Below, in pieces: positions 34,805 through 43,968 of a DNA stretch of 64,000 nt. A program made the position numbers and the translations under genes. The DNA is from PALSA-1006 sp964532405 (GTDB taxonomy: Bacteria; Pseudomonadota; Gammaproteobacteria; Burkholderiales; Gallionellaceae). Every line of letters begins with the position of its first letter. Within the stretch, counting starts at the first letter, position 1. Under the pieces are notes generated by a model that searched no databases, was not told the DNA's origin, and saw nothing but the letters and a program-made list of their open reading frames with translations. The stretch spans positions 15,897-79,896 of the forward strand of contig CAZHIC010000007.1 of NCBI GenBank assembly GCA_964532405.1. The letters are read 5' to 3'.

Positions 34805-35161
34805 ATGAAACATTTTTCACTGTTGTTGTCAGCATTGGTTTTATGTCTTAGCAGCGCTTGGGCGGTTGCAGGTAGTTGCGATGTCAATTACACGCGCACG
34901 GCGTGTCCGGGAAAAGAAGCCATCAGTTTCAAAAAGTGTGATGGTAAAGCATCGTGTGTCCATACCGCCACGACCGATACCGAGGAAGCCTGCCGCGTAA
35001 AAGCGGTTGCGTCCTGTGCCAATGACCGTCTGGATATTACCAAGAACAAGGTGATTACCGCGACGTTCAACGGCAAACCCGTCAAGAACAAAGCGGGTGG
35101 CGCGGATCATTGCGCGGATTATGCGGAACGCGCGGCCGAGTTCGATAAGTGCGGGATGTAA
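34805..35161 (+). CDS. Small Cys-rich exported protein
   Basis: A 118-residue protein with a signal peptide (LLLSALVLCLSSAWAVAG). The mature domain has eight cysteines (GSCDVNY, TACPG, KKCDGKASC, EACRVKAVASC, DHCADY, DKCGM), enough for four disulfides in a compact periplasmic or secreted fold. AATGGAGGA precedes the ATG. A terminator follows directly, so it forms a single-gene unit. I do not recognise the family. It sits in the accessory segment between der and hfq. Confidence 0.65.
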   Translation: MKHFSLLLSALVLCLSSAWAVAGSCDVNYTRTACPGKEAISFKKCDGKASCVHTATTDTEEACRVKAVASCANDRLDITKNKVITATFNGKPVKNKAGGADHCADYAERAAEFDKCGM

Positions 35162-35172
35162 TATAAAAATAA

Positions 35173-35218
35173 GCCGCCTTCGCGCCATGCTACGGTGACG
35201 CAAAGGGCGGTGTTTTTT
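35173..35218 (+). terminator. Intrinsic terminator after the Cys-rich exported protein
   Basis: CCGCCTTCGCG pairs with CGCAAAGGGCGG around a loop, followed by TGTTTTTT at 35211-35218. The stem starts 13 bases after the stop codon. The T-run ends 12 bases before the chemoreceptor start, so the chemoreceptor probably has its own promoter or relies on readthrough. Confidence 0.75.
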
Positions 35219-35230
35219 GGGGGAGTGGAC

Positions 35231-36889
35231 ATGCTAAAAAATTTATCGCTAAATCAAAAAATCATTGCGGTGCAATGTATTTCTTTGCTGCTGCTGATCG
35301 GGACGTTGGCTTTGGCTGTTTTCGCAATGGCCGAGCTGTCCGCACGCAACAAGGAAATGGTTCTGAGCGAGAATGACACCGTTTCCGTGTTGATCCAGCT
35401 GGACAACATGAATTTCGCCGTTCTCAGAGAGACAAAGGCCGCCAAAGATGTTTGGCTGCGCGGCGCGGATGCCGATGAAAAAAATAAAGCCATTATGGAG
35501 TTTACCGACCAGCTCGATAATTTTCAAACCCATCAAACAATCGCGGAGGAAGCGTTGAATAAGGTGGTTAAAGTAGACCCCTCTTTGGCGGTTTTTTTGG
35601 ATGAATTGAGAGAAATTACTCTGCAACATAAGGAGGTGACTGATAAATATGCAGCTCAAATCAAAGCGCATGTGAACGCTACCGATTCGGATAACAAGGT
35701 CAAGGGTCTGGGTAAAAAGCTGTTCAGGCAGTTGCAGAAAATGCGGAGCAACTTTGTGAAAGCGGTTGAAAAATTGAATGCGGAGGATATGGTCGATATC
35801 GACCAAGGGCTTAAAACCAGCCTCAAGCTTGTTGCGGGCGCGGCACTGTTTTTCATCGCGCTGCTCTTCGCGGTATCTACCCTGTTTGTACGCTCGGTTG
35901 CCCAACAATTGGGCGGCGATCCGCAAGATGTGCTGGCCGTGGTAAAAAATATGGCCTCCGGTAATCTGTTGCAGAACCCGGGCAAGAGACCCGTGGCCGA
36001 CAGCGTGCTTGCGCATGTGTATGCCATGCAGGGCAGTCTGCGCGACATGATCGCTAAAGTGAAGGAACGCTCGCTTCATGTGGGCAACATGGCTCACGCT
36101 TTAGCGATTTCAGCGCAACAAATTTCGGCAAACGTCGATCACGAGTCTGCGGCCGTGAGCAGCATGGCTTCTTCGATCGAGCAGTTGAGCGCATCGACCT
36201 CACAAATCAGTGAGCAAGGCAACAATGCGGGGCGGATCGCCAGCCAGTCGCGCAATAACGCGGAAGAGGGCTCGCAAGTCATCAATAAAACGGTTTCGGG
36301 CTTGTTGGCTACCGCGCAAGAAATCGAAGGGGCCTCTGCCGAGGTGTCGCGCCTGGGCGATGATGCTTCGCGCATCAGCGACATCGTTAAGGTTATCCGG
36401 GAAATCGCCGATCAAACCAATCTGCTGGCGTTGAACGCCGCGATCGAAGCGGCTCGCGCCGGAGAACAAGGGCGCGGGTTCGCGGTGGTGGCGGACGAGG
36501 TGCGCAAGCTGGCGGAGCGTACCGCGAACGCGACTAACGAGATCAACCAGATGTCCTCCAAGATCGGTGAGGTCGCCAGCCACGCCTTGGACGGGATGGA
36601 TAAAGTGGTTAAAACAACGCGCCAGGGTGTGTCCGATGCCGAGTCTGCCCAAGCGTCAATCTCTAACATTCAACTGAGTTTCACTGAAGTCGCCAATGTC
36701 ATTAACGAAATTTCGGTTTCGCTGGGGGAGCAAAACTTGGCCGCAGCCGATTTGGCGCACAACACGGAGCGCGTTTCCTCGATGTCTGAGGCGAATGCGG
36801 TCGCCGCGCAAAAATTGTTTTGCCTGGCAAGTGAGCTGGAAGCCAAAGCTCAGGAAGTGCGTCAGTCGGTGGAGGTGTTTAGAGTGTAG
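35231..36889 (+). CDS. Methyl-accepting chemotaxis protein
   Basis: A 552-residue chemoreceptor starting at ATG 35231 behind GGGGGAG; an upstream in-frame start would lie inside a terminator hairpin. Membrane helix 1 is at about residues 13-36 (ISLLLLIGTLALAVFAMAEL). A four-helix periplasmic sensor domain of about 160 residues follows, then helix 2 (GAALFFIALLFAVSTLFVR) and a short HAMP-like linker. The long coiled-coil signalling domain has the conserved tip REIADQTNLLALNAAIEAAR and EQGRGFAVVADEVRKLAERT. The C-terminus has no CheR-binding pentapeptide. No chemotaxis genes lie nearby, so its pathway partner is elsewhere. Ligand unknown. Confidence 0.93.
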   Translation: MLKNLSLNQKIIAVQCISLLLLIGTLALAVFAMAELSARNKEMVLSENDTVSVLIQLDNMNFAVLRETKAAKDVWLRGADADEKNKAIMEFTDQLDNFQTHQTIAEEALNKVVKVDPSLAVFLDELREITLQHKEVTDKYAAQIKAHVNATDSDNKVKGLGKKLFRQLQKMRSNFVKAVEKLNAEDMVDIDQGLKTSLKLVAGAALFFIALLFAVSTLFVRSVAQQLGGDPQDVLAVVKNMASGNLLQNPGKRPVADSVLAHVYAMQGSLRDMIAKVKERSLHVGNMAHALAISAQQISANVDHESAAVSSMASSIEQLSASTSQISEQGNNAGRIASQSRNNAEEGSQVINKTVSGLLATAQEIEGASAEVSRLGDDASRISDIVKVIREIADQTNLLALNAAIEAARAGEQGRGFAVVADEVRKLAERTANATNEINQMSSKIGEVASHALDGMDKVVKTTRQGVSDAESAQASISNIQLSFTEVANVINEISVSLGEQNLAAADLAHNTERVSSMSEANAVAAQKLFCLASELEAKAQEVRQSVEVFRV

Positions 36890-37079
36890 TCCGCTGGCCG
36901 GATAGCGCGGGCAGACGGAAAAATGCTCTGCCCACGCCACGGTCTGAACCCGTTTTCTCCCGCTATTCGATACTTCCCGTTTTCTCTGAAGCACTATCAT
37001 TCATCTCAAGTATTAACGAAAGTTGCCGTAACTCAAATCATGAGGGTTGGTCTGGCGATAGATGAGATAGGAGGCAGTC

Positions 37080-37208
37080 ATGAAATTCCCATTTTTGTTT
37101 CTGTTGGCATTGGTATTGCTGGGCTCGTTGGTATTCTTGATGTTGGCGAGTGCGGTACTGGCTGAGTTGCAAGTGTTTGCGGATAAAAAGAGGGGTGTGA
37201 GGCGCTAA
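37080..37208 (+). CDS. 42-residue single-pass membrane protein
   Basis: A small gene starting at ATG 37080 behind ATAGGAGGC, a strong ribosome binding site at good distance. The product begins MKFPFLFLLALVLLGSLVFL, continues LMLASAVLAELQVF and ends in a basic tail (DKKRGVRR). It is one membrane helix with a short polar C-terminus. It could instead be read as a signal peptide with a tiny mature part. No family is recognised. It stands alone between the chemoreceptor and dispersed repeats. Confidence 0.5.
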   Translation: MKFPFLFLLALVLLGSLVFLMLASAVLAELQVFADKKRGVRR

Positions 37209-37253
37209 GGGAGTTGAAATTCCCTAAGCCGGACGAGCCGGAGCCAAACAGGG

Positions 37254-37345
37254 TTTCACGCGGAGGCGCGGAGACGCAGAGAAAAAACAAAGCGGGCTGG
37301 AAGCCTATATTCTCCGCGCCCCCCCCCGCGTCTCCGCGTGAGAAA
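37254..37345. repeat. Inverted repeat of the CGCGGAGACGCAGAGAA type
   Basis: The left arm TTTCACGCGGAGGCGCGGAG followed by ACGCAGAGAA pairs with the right arm TTCTCCGCGCC...CCGCGTCTCCGCGTGAGAAA around a ~25-base spacer. This is a dispersed repeat type well known in proteobacterial intergenic regions. The right arm contains a run of about nine C (37319-37327) that may vary in length. Confidence 0.75.
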
Positions 37346-37408
37346 ATCTTGTCATGTTTTGACATCATTTGGCCAGTAAGTGACTAAAATACCCAATAAA
37401 AATTTCGT

Positions 37409-37478
37409 CACACAGCCCCCCATCCCCACCCCAAGCCAACTCTCCCCTTGAAGGGGGAGGCTAGGTGGGGGATGGGGT
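37409..37478. repeat. REP-like palindrome between accessory genes and hfq
   Basis: CCCCCATCCCCACCCCAAGCC, then CTCCCCTTGAAGGGGGAG, then a facing GGTGGGGGATGGGG. Outer and inner arms pair, giving a long cruciform. It is the same repeat family as those at about 6800, 26563, 41141 and 48758. The rest of the interval 37479-37627 before hfq shows no clear promoter to me. Confidence 0.7.
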
Positions 37479-37627
37479 AATGTTGGAGGCGTGATTAACG
37501 CTATTTCAATAATTTCCAGCTCTCTAAGCAAGAGTTTGAATGCAAAGGATGCGGTTTCGGCTCTTCCGTATCGGCCTGTTTTCCAGTAGAGTGGACACCC
37601 GTTTAATCACAAAAAGAGCACACAGCT

Positions 37628-37858
37628 ATGAGCGTAAAAGGGCAACAACTACAAGACCCGTTCCTGAATGTATTGCGCAAGGAACATGTTCAGGTCGCCA
37701 TCTATCTCGTTAACGGCATCAAGCTGCAAGGCCAAGTCGAGTCCTTCGATCAATATGTGGTATTGCTAAAGAATACCGTCACCCAGATGGTTTATAAGCA
37801 CGCCATTTCCACTATCGTCCCTGCACGCGCTGTCACTATTCCGTTCGACGCTGAGTAA
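37628..37858 (+). CDS. hfq: RNA chaperone Hfq
   Basis: A 76-residue Sm-like hexameric RNA chaperone that pairs small RNAs with mRNAs. It has the Sm1 motif (KGQQLQDPFLNVLRKEHVQV) and the Sm2 motif with YKHAISTIVPAR, including the proximal-face YKH. The C-terminal tail is very short, as in other betaproteobacterial Hfq proteins. The stop overlaps the hflX start by one base (TAATG). It heads hfq-hflX-hflK-hflC-hisZ-purA. Confidence 0.98.
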   Translation: MSVKGQQLQDPFLNVLRKEHVQVAIYLVNGIKLQGQVESFDQYVVLLKNTVTQMVYKHAISTIVPARAVTIPFDAE

Positions 37859-39000
37859 TGTCCCAGTCAACAACTGTCCCTAATACGGCGGTATTGGTGA
37901 GTCTTAATTTCGGCGCGCCGGACTACGCAGAAAGCCTGGAAGAATTAAAACTGTTGGCAGAGAGTGCCGGCGTGATTTGTGCCGCCCTGGTGGAGGGCAA
38001 GCGCCAGCGCCCGGACGCCTCCACGTTTGCGGGTAGCGGCAAGGTGGACGAGATCGCCGCCATCGTCGAAGAGCTGGAAGTGCCGCTGGTTATTTTCAAT
38101 CATGATCTATCACCGGCACAGATGCGCAATCTCACCGCCAAGCTACAGGCGCGGGTGATCGACCGCACCATGCTAATCCTGGATATTTTCGCGCTGCGGG
38201 CGCAAAGCCATGAAGGAAAAGTACAGGTCGAACTGGCGCAGCTCAAATATCTTTCGACGCGGCTGGTCGGTATGAATATGGATATGGGACAGCAGAAATA
38301 TGCGGTGGGCGCGCGCGGTCCGGGCGAGACGCAATTGGAGCTGGACAGACGCAAGCTGGATAGACGTGTGCATCTGCTGAATGAGCGTTTGAAGCAGCTC
38401 AAGCGTCACCGCGAGTTGCAGCGTAAAGCGCGCAACCGTTCCGATGTGTTGTCGATATCCATCGTCGGCTACACCAACGCGGGTAAATCCACGCTGTTCA
38501 ATCGTCTGACCCATGCCAATGTGTATGCCGCGGACCAGTTGTTTGCCACGCTGGATACGACTTCGCGCAAACTATTTTTGGAAGGCGAAAGCAAGGTGCA
38601 GGTGATTTTGTCAGATACGGTGGGCTTTATTCGTCATCTGCCACATGGCTTGGTGGCGGCCTTTCGCAGCACGCTGGAAGAAACCACTCACGCCGATCTG
38701 TTGCTGCATGTGGTCGATATGAACAGCCCGGAGAGGCATGACCAAGTTGCCGAGGTGAATAAAGTACTGACTGAAATCGGTGCGCAGCACATCCGTCAGA
38801 TTGTGGTGTATAACAAAATCGATTTGCAGGGTTTGGCGTCATCGGTGAAGCGCGATGAGTATGGTAATATCGTCGCCGTTCATTTGAGTGCAATAACGGG
38901 TGCGGGCTTGGATGAGTTGCGCGCGGCGTTGGTTGAAGTGCGTGATACGCCGGCAATATCCGCCCCGCCACAAGAGTGGCATCCTCTTAATAACAGTTAA
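37858..39000 (+). CDS. hflX: Ribosome-associated GTPase HflX
   Basis: A 380-residue GTPase that splits stalled 70S ribosomes under stress. The N-terminal domain has DASTFAGSGKVDEIA and FNHDLSPAQMRNL. The linker carries GPGETQLELDRR. The G domain has GYTNAGKSTLFNRLTHA, DTVGFIRHLPHGL and VYNKID. Length and order match the family. It overlaps hfq by one base, and the hflK start is 16 bases downstream, so it is part of one transcript. Confidence 0.96.
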   Translation: MSQSTTVPNTAVLVSLNFGAPDYAESLEELKLLAESAGVICAALVEGKRQRPDASTFAGSGKVDEIAAIVEELEVPLVIFNHDLSPAQMRNLTAKLQARVIDRTMLILDIFALRAQSHEGKVQVELAQLKYLSTRLVGMNMDMGQQKYAVGARGPGETQLELDRRKLDRRVHLLNERLKQLKRHRELQRKARNRSDVLSISIVGYTNAGKSTLFNRLTHANVYAADQLFATLDTTSRKLFLEGESKVQVILSDTVGFIRHLPHGLVAAFRSTLEETTHADLLLHVVDMNSPERHDQVAEVNKVLTEIGAQHIRQIVVYNKIDLQGLASSVKRDEYGNIVAVHLSAITGAGLDELRAALVEVRDTPAISAPPQEWHPLNNS

Positions 39001-39016
39001 CTGAAGGTGAAAGCTT

Positions 39017-40228
39017 ATGGGATTGAATGATCCGCAATGGGGTAACAAGAACGGCGGCGGCCCCCCCGATTTGGAAGAGGTGATGCGCAATCTGAATAAA
39101 AAGGTTGAGGCATTGTTTGGAAAACTAAGGGGCAAAGCGCCCAAGAACGGCGGCGACGGTAAATCACCCGGCGGGTTCGCTGGCGGAATCGGTTTGATCG
39201 TCATTATTGTCGCTCTGATCTGGGTTGCGAGTGGTTTCTATATCGTGGATGCCAGCCAACGCGGTGTCGTGCTGCGTTTCGGTAAATATCTCGAAGCGAC
39301 CCAAGCGGGGCCGCGCTGGCATTTGCCCTATCCCATCGAAACGGTGGAGATTGTCAGCCTGAGTCAAGTGCGTACCGTGGAAGTGGGTTATCGCGAGAAT
39401 GTGAAGAACAAGATGCTGAAGGAATCTCTGATGCTGACTGATGACGAAAATATCGTCGATATTCAATTCGCCGTGCAGTTTTTCTTGAAAGACCCCGCCG
39501 ACTATCTGTTCAACAATCGTGCGCCGGACGAGAACGTGCGTCAGGCCGCCGAGACCGCTATTCGCGAAGTGGTGGGCAAGAGCAAGATGGACTTCGTGTT
39601 GTATGAAGGGCGCGAGCAAGTCGCCGCTGCAACGACCAAGTTGATTCAGGACATCCTTGACCGTTATAAGTCTGGCATCTTGGTGAGCAAGGTGACGATG
39701 CAAAATGCGCAACCTCCCGAGCAGGTGCAGGCCGCATTCGATGATGCGGTAAAAGCGGGGCAGGATCGTGAGCGTCAAAAGAACGAAGGTCAGGCATATG
39801 CGAATGATGTCGTGCCGAAAGCTAAAGGTGCTGCTGCGCGCTTGATGCAGGAAGCCGAAGGCTACAAGCAGCGCGTGATTGCGAACGCCGAAGGTGATGC
39901 CAGCCGTTTTAAGCAGATTTTGGTGGAATATGAGAAGGCGCCGCAAGTCACGCGCGAGCGTATGTACATCGACATGATGCAGCAGATCATGACCAGCAGC
40001 AGCAAGGTGTTGGTGGATCAAAAGAGCGGTAACGGCAGCTTGCTGTATCTGCCTTTGGATAAGCTGATCCAAAGCACGAACGCGGGTGCGGCAAACGAAG
40101 CGCAGGCTGCCGCAGGCAGACCGGCGAATAATGCCGAGCAAGTTGCTCCGCAAGCGGCGGCACTCAATGAATCAGTTATACCGTCCGGGCGGGAACCGTT
40201 ACGCAGCCGAGACAGGGAGGCACGTTAA
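39017..40228 (+). CDS. hflK: HflK, SPFH-family regulator of FtsH protease
   Basis: A 403-residue inner-membrane protein. The Gly/Asn-rich N-terminus (NDPQWGNKNGGGPPDLEEVM) is followed by a membrane helix at about residues 56-75 (IGLIVIIVALIWVASGFYIV). The SPFH/band 7 domain begins at VDASQRGVVLRFGKY, then a long helical region (NEGQAYANDVVPKAKGAAA) and a Gln/Ala-rich tail. With HflC it forms a large periplasmic cage around FtsH and modulates membrane protein degradation. The stop overlaps hflC by one base. Confidence 0.96.
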   Translation: MGLNDPQWGNKNGGGPPDLEEVMRNLNKKVEALFGKLRGKAPKNGGDGKSPGGFAGGIGLIVIIVALIWVASGFYIVDASQRGVVLRFGKYLEATQAGPRWHLPYPIETVEIVSLSQVRTVEVGYRENVKNKMLKESLMLTDDENIVDIQFAVQFFLKDPADYLFNNRAPDENVRQAAETAIREVVGKSKMDFVLYEGREQVAAATTKLIQDILDRYKSGILVSKVTMQNAQPPEQVQAAFDDAVKAGQDRERQKNEGQAYANDVVPKAKGAAARLMQEAEGYKQRVIANAEGDASRFKQILVEYEKAPQVTRERMYIDMMQQIMTSSSKVLVDQKSGNGSLLYLPLDKLIQSTNAGAANEAQAAAGRPANNAEQVAPQAAALNESVIPSGREPLRSRDREAR

Positions 40229-41106
40229 TGAAAGCGAATATTGGAAATCTGTTGGTGGGCATCATCGTCGTGCTGGTTTTGTTGAGCATGAGTGCCTTTG
40301 TTGTCGATCAGCGCCAGATGGCGATTGTGTTCCAGTTGGGTGAGGTGGTGAGCGAAAAGACGACTCCGGGCTTGTATTTCAAACTGCCGCTGGTGCAGAA
40401 CGTGCGTTTCTTCGATTCGCGCATTCTGACCCTGGATAGTGATGATCCCGAGCGTTTCATCACCGCAGAGAAGAAAAACGTGCTGGTGGATTCCTTCGTC
40501 AAATGGCGCATCGCCGATGTGAAGCAGTATTACATCAGCGTGGGCGGGGACGAGATGCGCGCGCAGACGCGTTTGACGCAAACGGTGAATGCGGCACTGC
40601 GCGAAGAGTTCGGCAAGCGCACAATTGATGAGGTGGTGTCCGGCAAGCGCGAAGAGTTGATGCGTGTGGTGCAGGAAAAAACCGATGTGGATGCGCGCAA
40701 GATCGGCGTGGAAGTGCTGGACGTGCGCATCAAGCGTGTGGATTTTCCGATGGAAATTAGCGAATCGGTTTATCGCCGCATGGATGCGGAGCGCAAGCGT
40801 GTAGCCAACGAGCTGCGTGCTACGGGAAATGCGGACAGCGAAAAAATTCGCGCCGATGCCGACAAGCAGCGTGAAGTGACGTTGGCCGAAGCTTATCGCG
40901 ATGCGCAGAAACTCAAGGGGGAGGGGGATGCCAAGGCCGCATCTCTGTACGCATCGGCGTTCGGTCGGAACTCGGAATTTTTCGCGTTTTACCGCAGCAT
41001 GGAAGCGTATAAACAGACCTTCAAGAACAAGAGCGACGTGATGGTGCTGGACCCCAGTTCTTCTTTCTTCAAATACCTGAAGAGCCCGAACAAAGGTGGC
41101 AAGTAG
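40228..41106 (+). CDS. hflC: HflC, SPFH-family regulator of FtsH protease
   Basis: A 292-residue membrane protein and partner of HflK. One N-terminal membrane helix (LLVGIIVVLVLLSMSAFVV) is followed by the SPFH domain (VDQRQMAIVFQLGEVV) and the coiled-coil segment ANELRATGNADSEKIRADAD. The protein ends near FFKYLKSPNKGGK. Length is typical. It is coupled to hflK by a TAATG overlap. After it come repeats and then hisZ. Confidence 0.96.
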   Translation: MKANIGNLLVGIIVVLVLLSMSAFVVDQRQMAIVFQLGEVVSEKTTPGLYFKLPLVQNVRFFDSRILTLDSDDPERFITAEKKNVLVDSFVKWRIADVKQYYISVGGDEMRAQTRLTQTVNAALREEFGKRTIDEVVSGKREELMRVVQEKTDVDARKIGVEVLDVRIKRVDFPMEISESVYRRMDAERKRVANELRATGNADSEKIRADADKQREVTLAEAYRDAQKLKGEGDAKAASLYASAFGRNSEFFAFYRSMEAYKQTFKNKSDVMVLDPSSSFFKYLKSPNKGGK

Positions 41107-41140
41107 TTTTGAACCTTGCTGTTTATTAGCGCAGAACAGT

Positions 41141-41302
41141 TCCTTCCCCCTTGCAGGGGGAAGGTTACACCCGCAAGGAGTAGGCCGTGGTTGTAAGGGG
41201 CATTCGCCCCAACAACACACGCTCGGATGGGGGTTGACTCGATGAAATGGCAACGTTTCTACCCCCTCCCTAGCCCTCCCCCTGCAAGGGGGAAGGGACA
41301 TT
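41141..41302. repeat. Two REP-like palindromes between hflC and hisZ
   Basis: CCTTCCCCCTTGCAGGGGGA (41141 onward) and CCCTCCCCCTGCAAGGGGGA (about 41274-41293) are facing palindromes of the same repeat family, about 100 bases apart. They fill most of the 230-base gap. No T-run follows either, so they are not clear terminators. Confidence 0.7.
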
Positions 41303-41336
41303 GGGGCTATGTTGTTTGTGTGGAAATGGAATAAGA

Positions 41337-42485
41337 ATGCCGAATTGGTTGTTGCCGGAAAATATACAGGACATGTTGCCGGACGAAGCGTGGCGCATCG
41401 AAGGCATGCGCCGCGATGTGCTGGAGTTGCTGCGTTTGTCCGGTTATCAGTTGGTCTCCCCCCCGTTGCTCGAATACGTCGAGTCGTTGCTTATCAACGA
41501 CAGCGCGGATATGGATCTGCGCAGCTTTAAGTTGGTGGATCAACTTAGTGGACGTACCTTGGCATTGCGTGCCGACATCACCCCGCAAGTGGCGCGTATC
41601 GACGCGCATCTGCTCAACCGTAAGGGTGTGACGCGTTTGAGCTATGCGGGTAGCGTGTTGCATACCCAGCCATCGGGTCTGATGCGTACCCGTGAGCCGC
41701 TGCAAATCGGCGCCGAGCTGTACGGGCACAGCGGTCTGGAAAGCGATCTGGAAGTGCAGCGACTGATGTTGCAGTCCTTGGCACTGCTTGGCATTCAGGG
41801 CGTGCATCTCGACCTCGGACATGTCGCTGTTTTTAGGGCTTTGGTGAAGGACGCTGCAATCGATGGCGAGTTGGAAGCGGCTTTGTTCAATGCCCTGCAA
41901 AGCAAGGATGTGCCGAGTTTGAAGGGTTTGGTTGCCGGCTTGCATCGGGATGTGCAGGCAGCGCTGCTGGCACTGCCGGAGTTGTATGGCGGAGTCGAGG
42001 TGTTGCAACGTGCGCGCCAAGTCTTGCCCAGAAGCACTCATGCCGCACTCGAAGAACTGGAATGCGCAGCGTCGCAATTGCAGCCCTTGGCACAGCATAT
42101 CGGTATCGATCTGGCCGAGCTGCGCGGCTACCACTATCACAGCGGCATGGTGTTCGCGGCGTATCACGCGGGCAGTCACGATGCTATCGCAGTCGGCGGA
42201 CGTTACGACGATGTGGGCAAGAGTTTTGGACGCGCCCGTCCGGCCACCGGATTCAGCATGGACTTGCGCCAATTGCACGGATTGCTGAGCAAGCAAGCCA
42301 TGCCCAAAGGCATCCTTGCACCTTACCGAAGCGATGCTGCATTGGAGGCGGCGATTGCGCAATTGCGGCAACAGGGACACATGGTAGTAGTCGACTTGCT
42401 GGGGAGCCCGGCACATCATGCCGAACTGGATTGTGACCGTGAGCTGGTATCGCGCAATGGTGCGTGGGTCGTCGTCGAGATTTAA
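41337..42485 (+). CDS. hisZ: ATP phosphoribosyltransferase regulatory subunit HisZ
   Basis: A 382-residue HisS-like paralogue that lacks aminoacylation activity and forms the hetero-octameric first enzyme of histidine synthesis with short-form HisG. ATG 41337 gives the usual MPNWLLPENIQDMLPDEAWR start. LRADITPQVARIDAHLL and the AVGGRYDDVGKSFGRARPAT region match the family. The last part of the class II fold is shortened. It sits between hflC and purA as in many betaproteobacteria, with short-form hisG elsewhere. Confidence 0.94.
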   Translation: MPNWLLPENIQDMLPDEAWRIEGMRRDVLELLRLSGYQLVSPPLLEYVESLLINDSADMDLRSFKLVDQLSGRTLALRADITPQVARIDAHLLNRKGVTRLSYAGSVLHTQPSGLMRTREPLQIGAELYGHSGLESDLEVQRLMLQSLALLGIQGVHLDLGHVAVFRALVKDAAIDGELEAALFNALQSKDVPSLKGLVAGLHRDVQAALLALPELYGGVEVLQRARQVLPRSTHAALEELECAASQLQPLAQHIGIDLAELRGYHYHSGMVFAAYHAGSHDAIAVGGRYDDVGKSFGRARPATGFSMDLRQLHGLLSKQAMPKGILAPYRSDAALEAAIAQLRQQGHMVVVDLLGSPAHHAELDCDRELVSRNGAWVVVEI

Positions 42486-42500
42486 ATTTGGTTGGGTAGA

Positions 42501-42550
42501 GTGGGCACGTAGTGCCCACGCGGAAAAACGGTGGGCAAAATTTACCCACC
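42501..42550. repeat. GTGGGCAC palindromes before purA
   Basis: GTGGGCACGTAGTGCCCAC (42501-42519) is a perfect hairpin. GGTGGG (42530-42535) then pairs with CCCACC (42545-42550). This is the same dispersed type as between serC and serA. It lies between the hisZ stop and the purA ribosome binding site and could influence purA translation. Confidence 0.6.
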
Positions 42551-42567
42551 CTACGATAGGAATGAGC

Positions 42568-43878
42568 ATGTTTAAAAACGTGGTGGTGATCGGTACGCAA
42601 TGGGGTGACGAAGGTAAGGGCAAGATCGTCGATTGGCTAACCGATCACTCGCAAGGTGTGGTACGTTTTCAGGGCGGACACAATGCCGGACATACGCTGG
42701 TCATCAACGGTGAAAAGACCGTCTTGCATTTGATCCCCTCCGGCATATTGCGCGAACATGTGATGTGCTATATCGGCAACGGTGTGGTGCTTTCTCCTGC
42801 CGCGCTGCTCAAGGAAATGGATCAGTTGGCGGCGGCTGGCATCAAGGTGTATGAGCGTCTGCGTATCTCCGAAGCTTGTCCGTTGATCCTGCCGTATCAC
42901 GAGGCGGTAGATAAGGCGCGCGAAATCGCCAAGGGCGCAGGCAAGATCGGCACCACCGGACGCGGCATCGGCCCGGCGTATGAAGACAAGGTGGCACGCC
43001 GCGCGATACGCCTGCAAGACCTGTTTTTCCGCGAACGTTTCGCTGCCAAGCTGGGCGAGGTTCTGGATTTCCACAATTTCGTATTGAAGAACTATTTCAA
43101 TGCGCCCACCGTCGATTTTCAAAAGACGCTGGACGAGGCATTGGCGTTGGCCGAGCGTATCAAGCCGTTGGTGATGGATGTGCCGCGCGCGCTGTACGAA
43201 GCGAACAAGGCCGGACAGAATCTATTGTTTGAAGGTGCGCAAGGGACATTGCTGGACATCGACCACGGTACTTACCCGTTCGTCACGTCGAGCAACTGTA
43301 TTTCCGGTGCGGCCTGTGCCGGAGCGGGTGTCGGCCCGCAGACGCTGCATTATGTTTTGGGTATCACCAAGGCCTATACCACGCGGGTCGGCTCAGGGCC
43401 TTTCCCGACCGAGCTCTACGATGCGGTAGAGAAGCAAGATCCGCTCGGCAAGCATCTCGCGGACAAGGGGCATGAGTTCGGCTCTACCACCGGACGTGCG
43501 CGTCGTTGCGGATGGTTCGATGCCGCAGCGCTCAAGCGTTCCATTCAGATTAACGGTGTGTCGGGTCTGTGTGTGACCAAATTGGATGTAATGGATGGCA
43601 TGGAAACGGTGCGTATCGGCGTGGGATACAACATCAACGGCCAGTACAGCGACATCCTTCCCGTTGGTGCCGAGTCACTGCTTGGATGCGAGCCCGTGTA
43701 TGAAGACATGCCGGGCTGGAGCGGCAGCACGGTAGGCGTAAAAAACTACGACGACTTGCCATTACAGGCCAGAAATTATCTGCAACGCATCGCGCAAATT
43801 TGCGAAGTGCCGGTCGATATGGTCTCGACAGGGCCCGATCGCGATGAAACGATCGTGTTGCGTCATCCGTTCGAGTGA
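42568..43878 (+). CDS. purA: Adenylosuccinate synthetase
   Basis: A 436-residue enzyme making adenylosuccinate from IMP, aspartate and GTP. It has the GTP/IMP-binding start VVVIGTQWGDEGKGKIVDWL, QGGHNAGHT, GTTGRGIGPAYEDKVARRAI, LFEGAQGTLLDIDHGTYPFV and TTTGRARRCGWFD-like residues (GSTTGRARRCGWFDAAALK). ATG 42568 was preferred because TAGGA is seven bases upstream; ATG 42562 is too close to it. Length is normal. Downstream the cluster ends and transposase debris begins. Confidence 0.97.
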   Translation: MFKNVVVIGTQWGDEGKGKIVDWLTDHSQGVVRFQGGHNAGHTLVINGEKTVLHLIPSGILREHVMCYIGNGVVLSPAALLKEMDQLAAAGIKVYERLRISEACPLILPYHEAVDKAREIAKGAGKIGTTGRGIGPAYEDKVARRAIRLQDLFFRERFAAKLGEVLDFHNFVLKNYFNAPTVDFQKTLDEALALAERIKPLVMDVPRALYEANKAGQNLLFEGAQGTLLDIDHGTYPFVTSSNCISGAACAGAGVGPQTLHYVLGITKAYTTRVGSGPFPTELYDAVEKQDPLGKHLADKGHEFGSTTGRARRCGWFDAAALKRSIQINGVSGLCVTKLDVMDGMETVRIGVGYNINGQYSDILPVGAESLLGCEPVYEDMPGWSGSTVGVKNYDDLPLQARNYLQRIAQICEVPVDMVSTGPDRDETIVLRHPFE

Positions 43879-43968
43879 CCTTGCCCCGTCAAAACGTATT
43901 TCTTAACTGGGAATAAAACTCAAGTTAAGGAGACGTAAAAATGACAGCGGCTACTTTGAACGTCAGCG

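Noticed and set aside
36923..37165. An 80-codon + strand frame after the chemoreceptor
   Set aside because: It overlaps the 42-codon membrane gene in another frame, lacks a ribosome binding site and has no recognisable feature.
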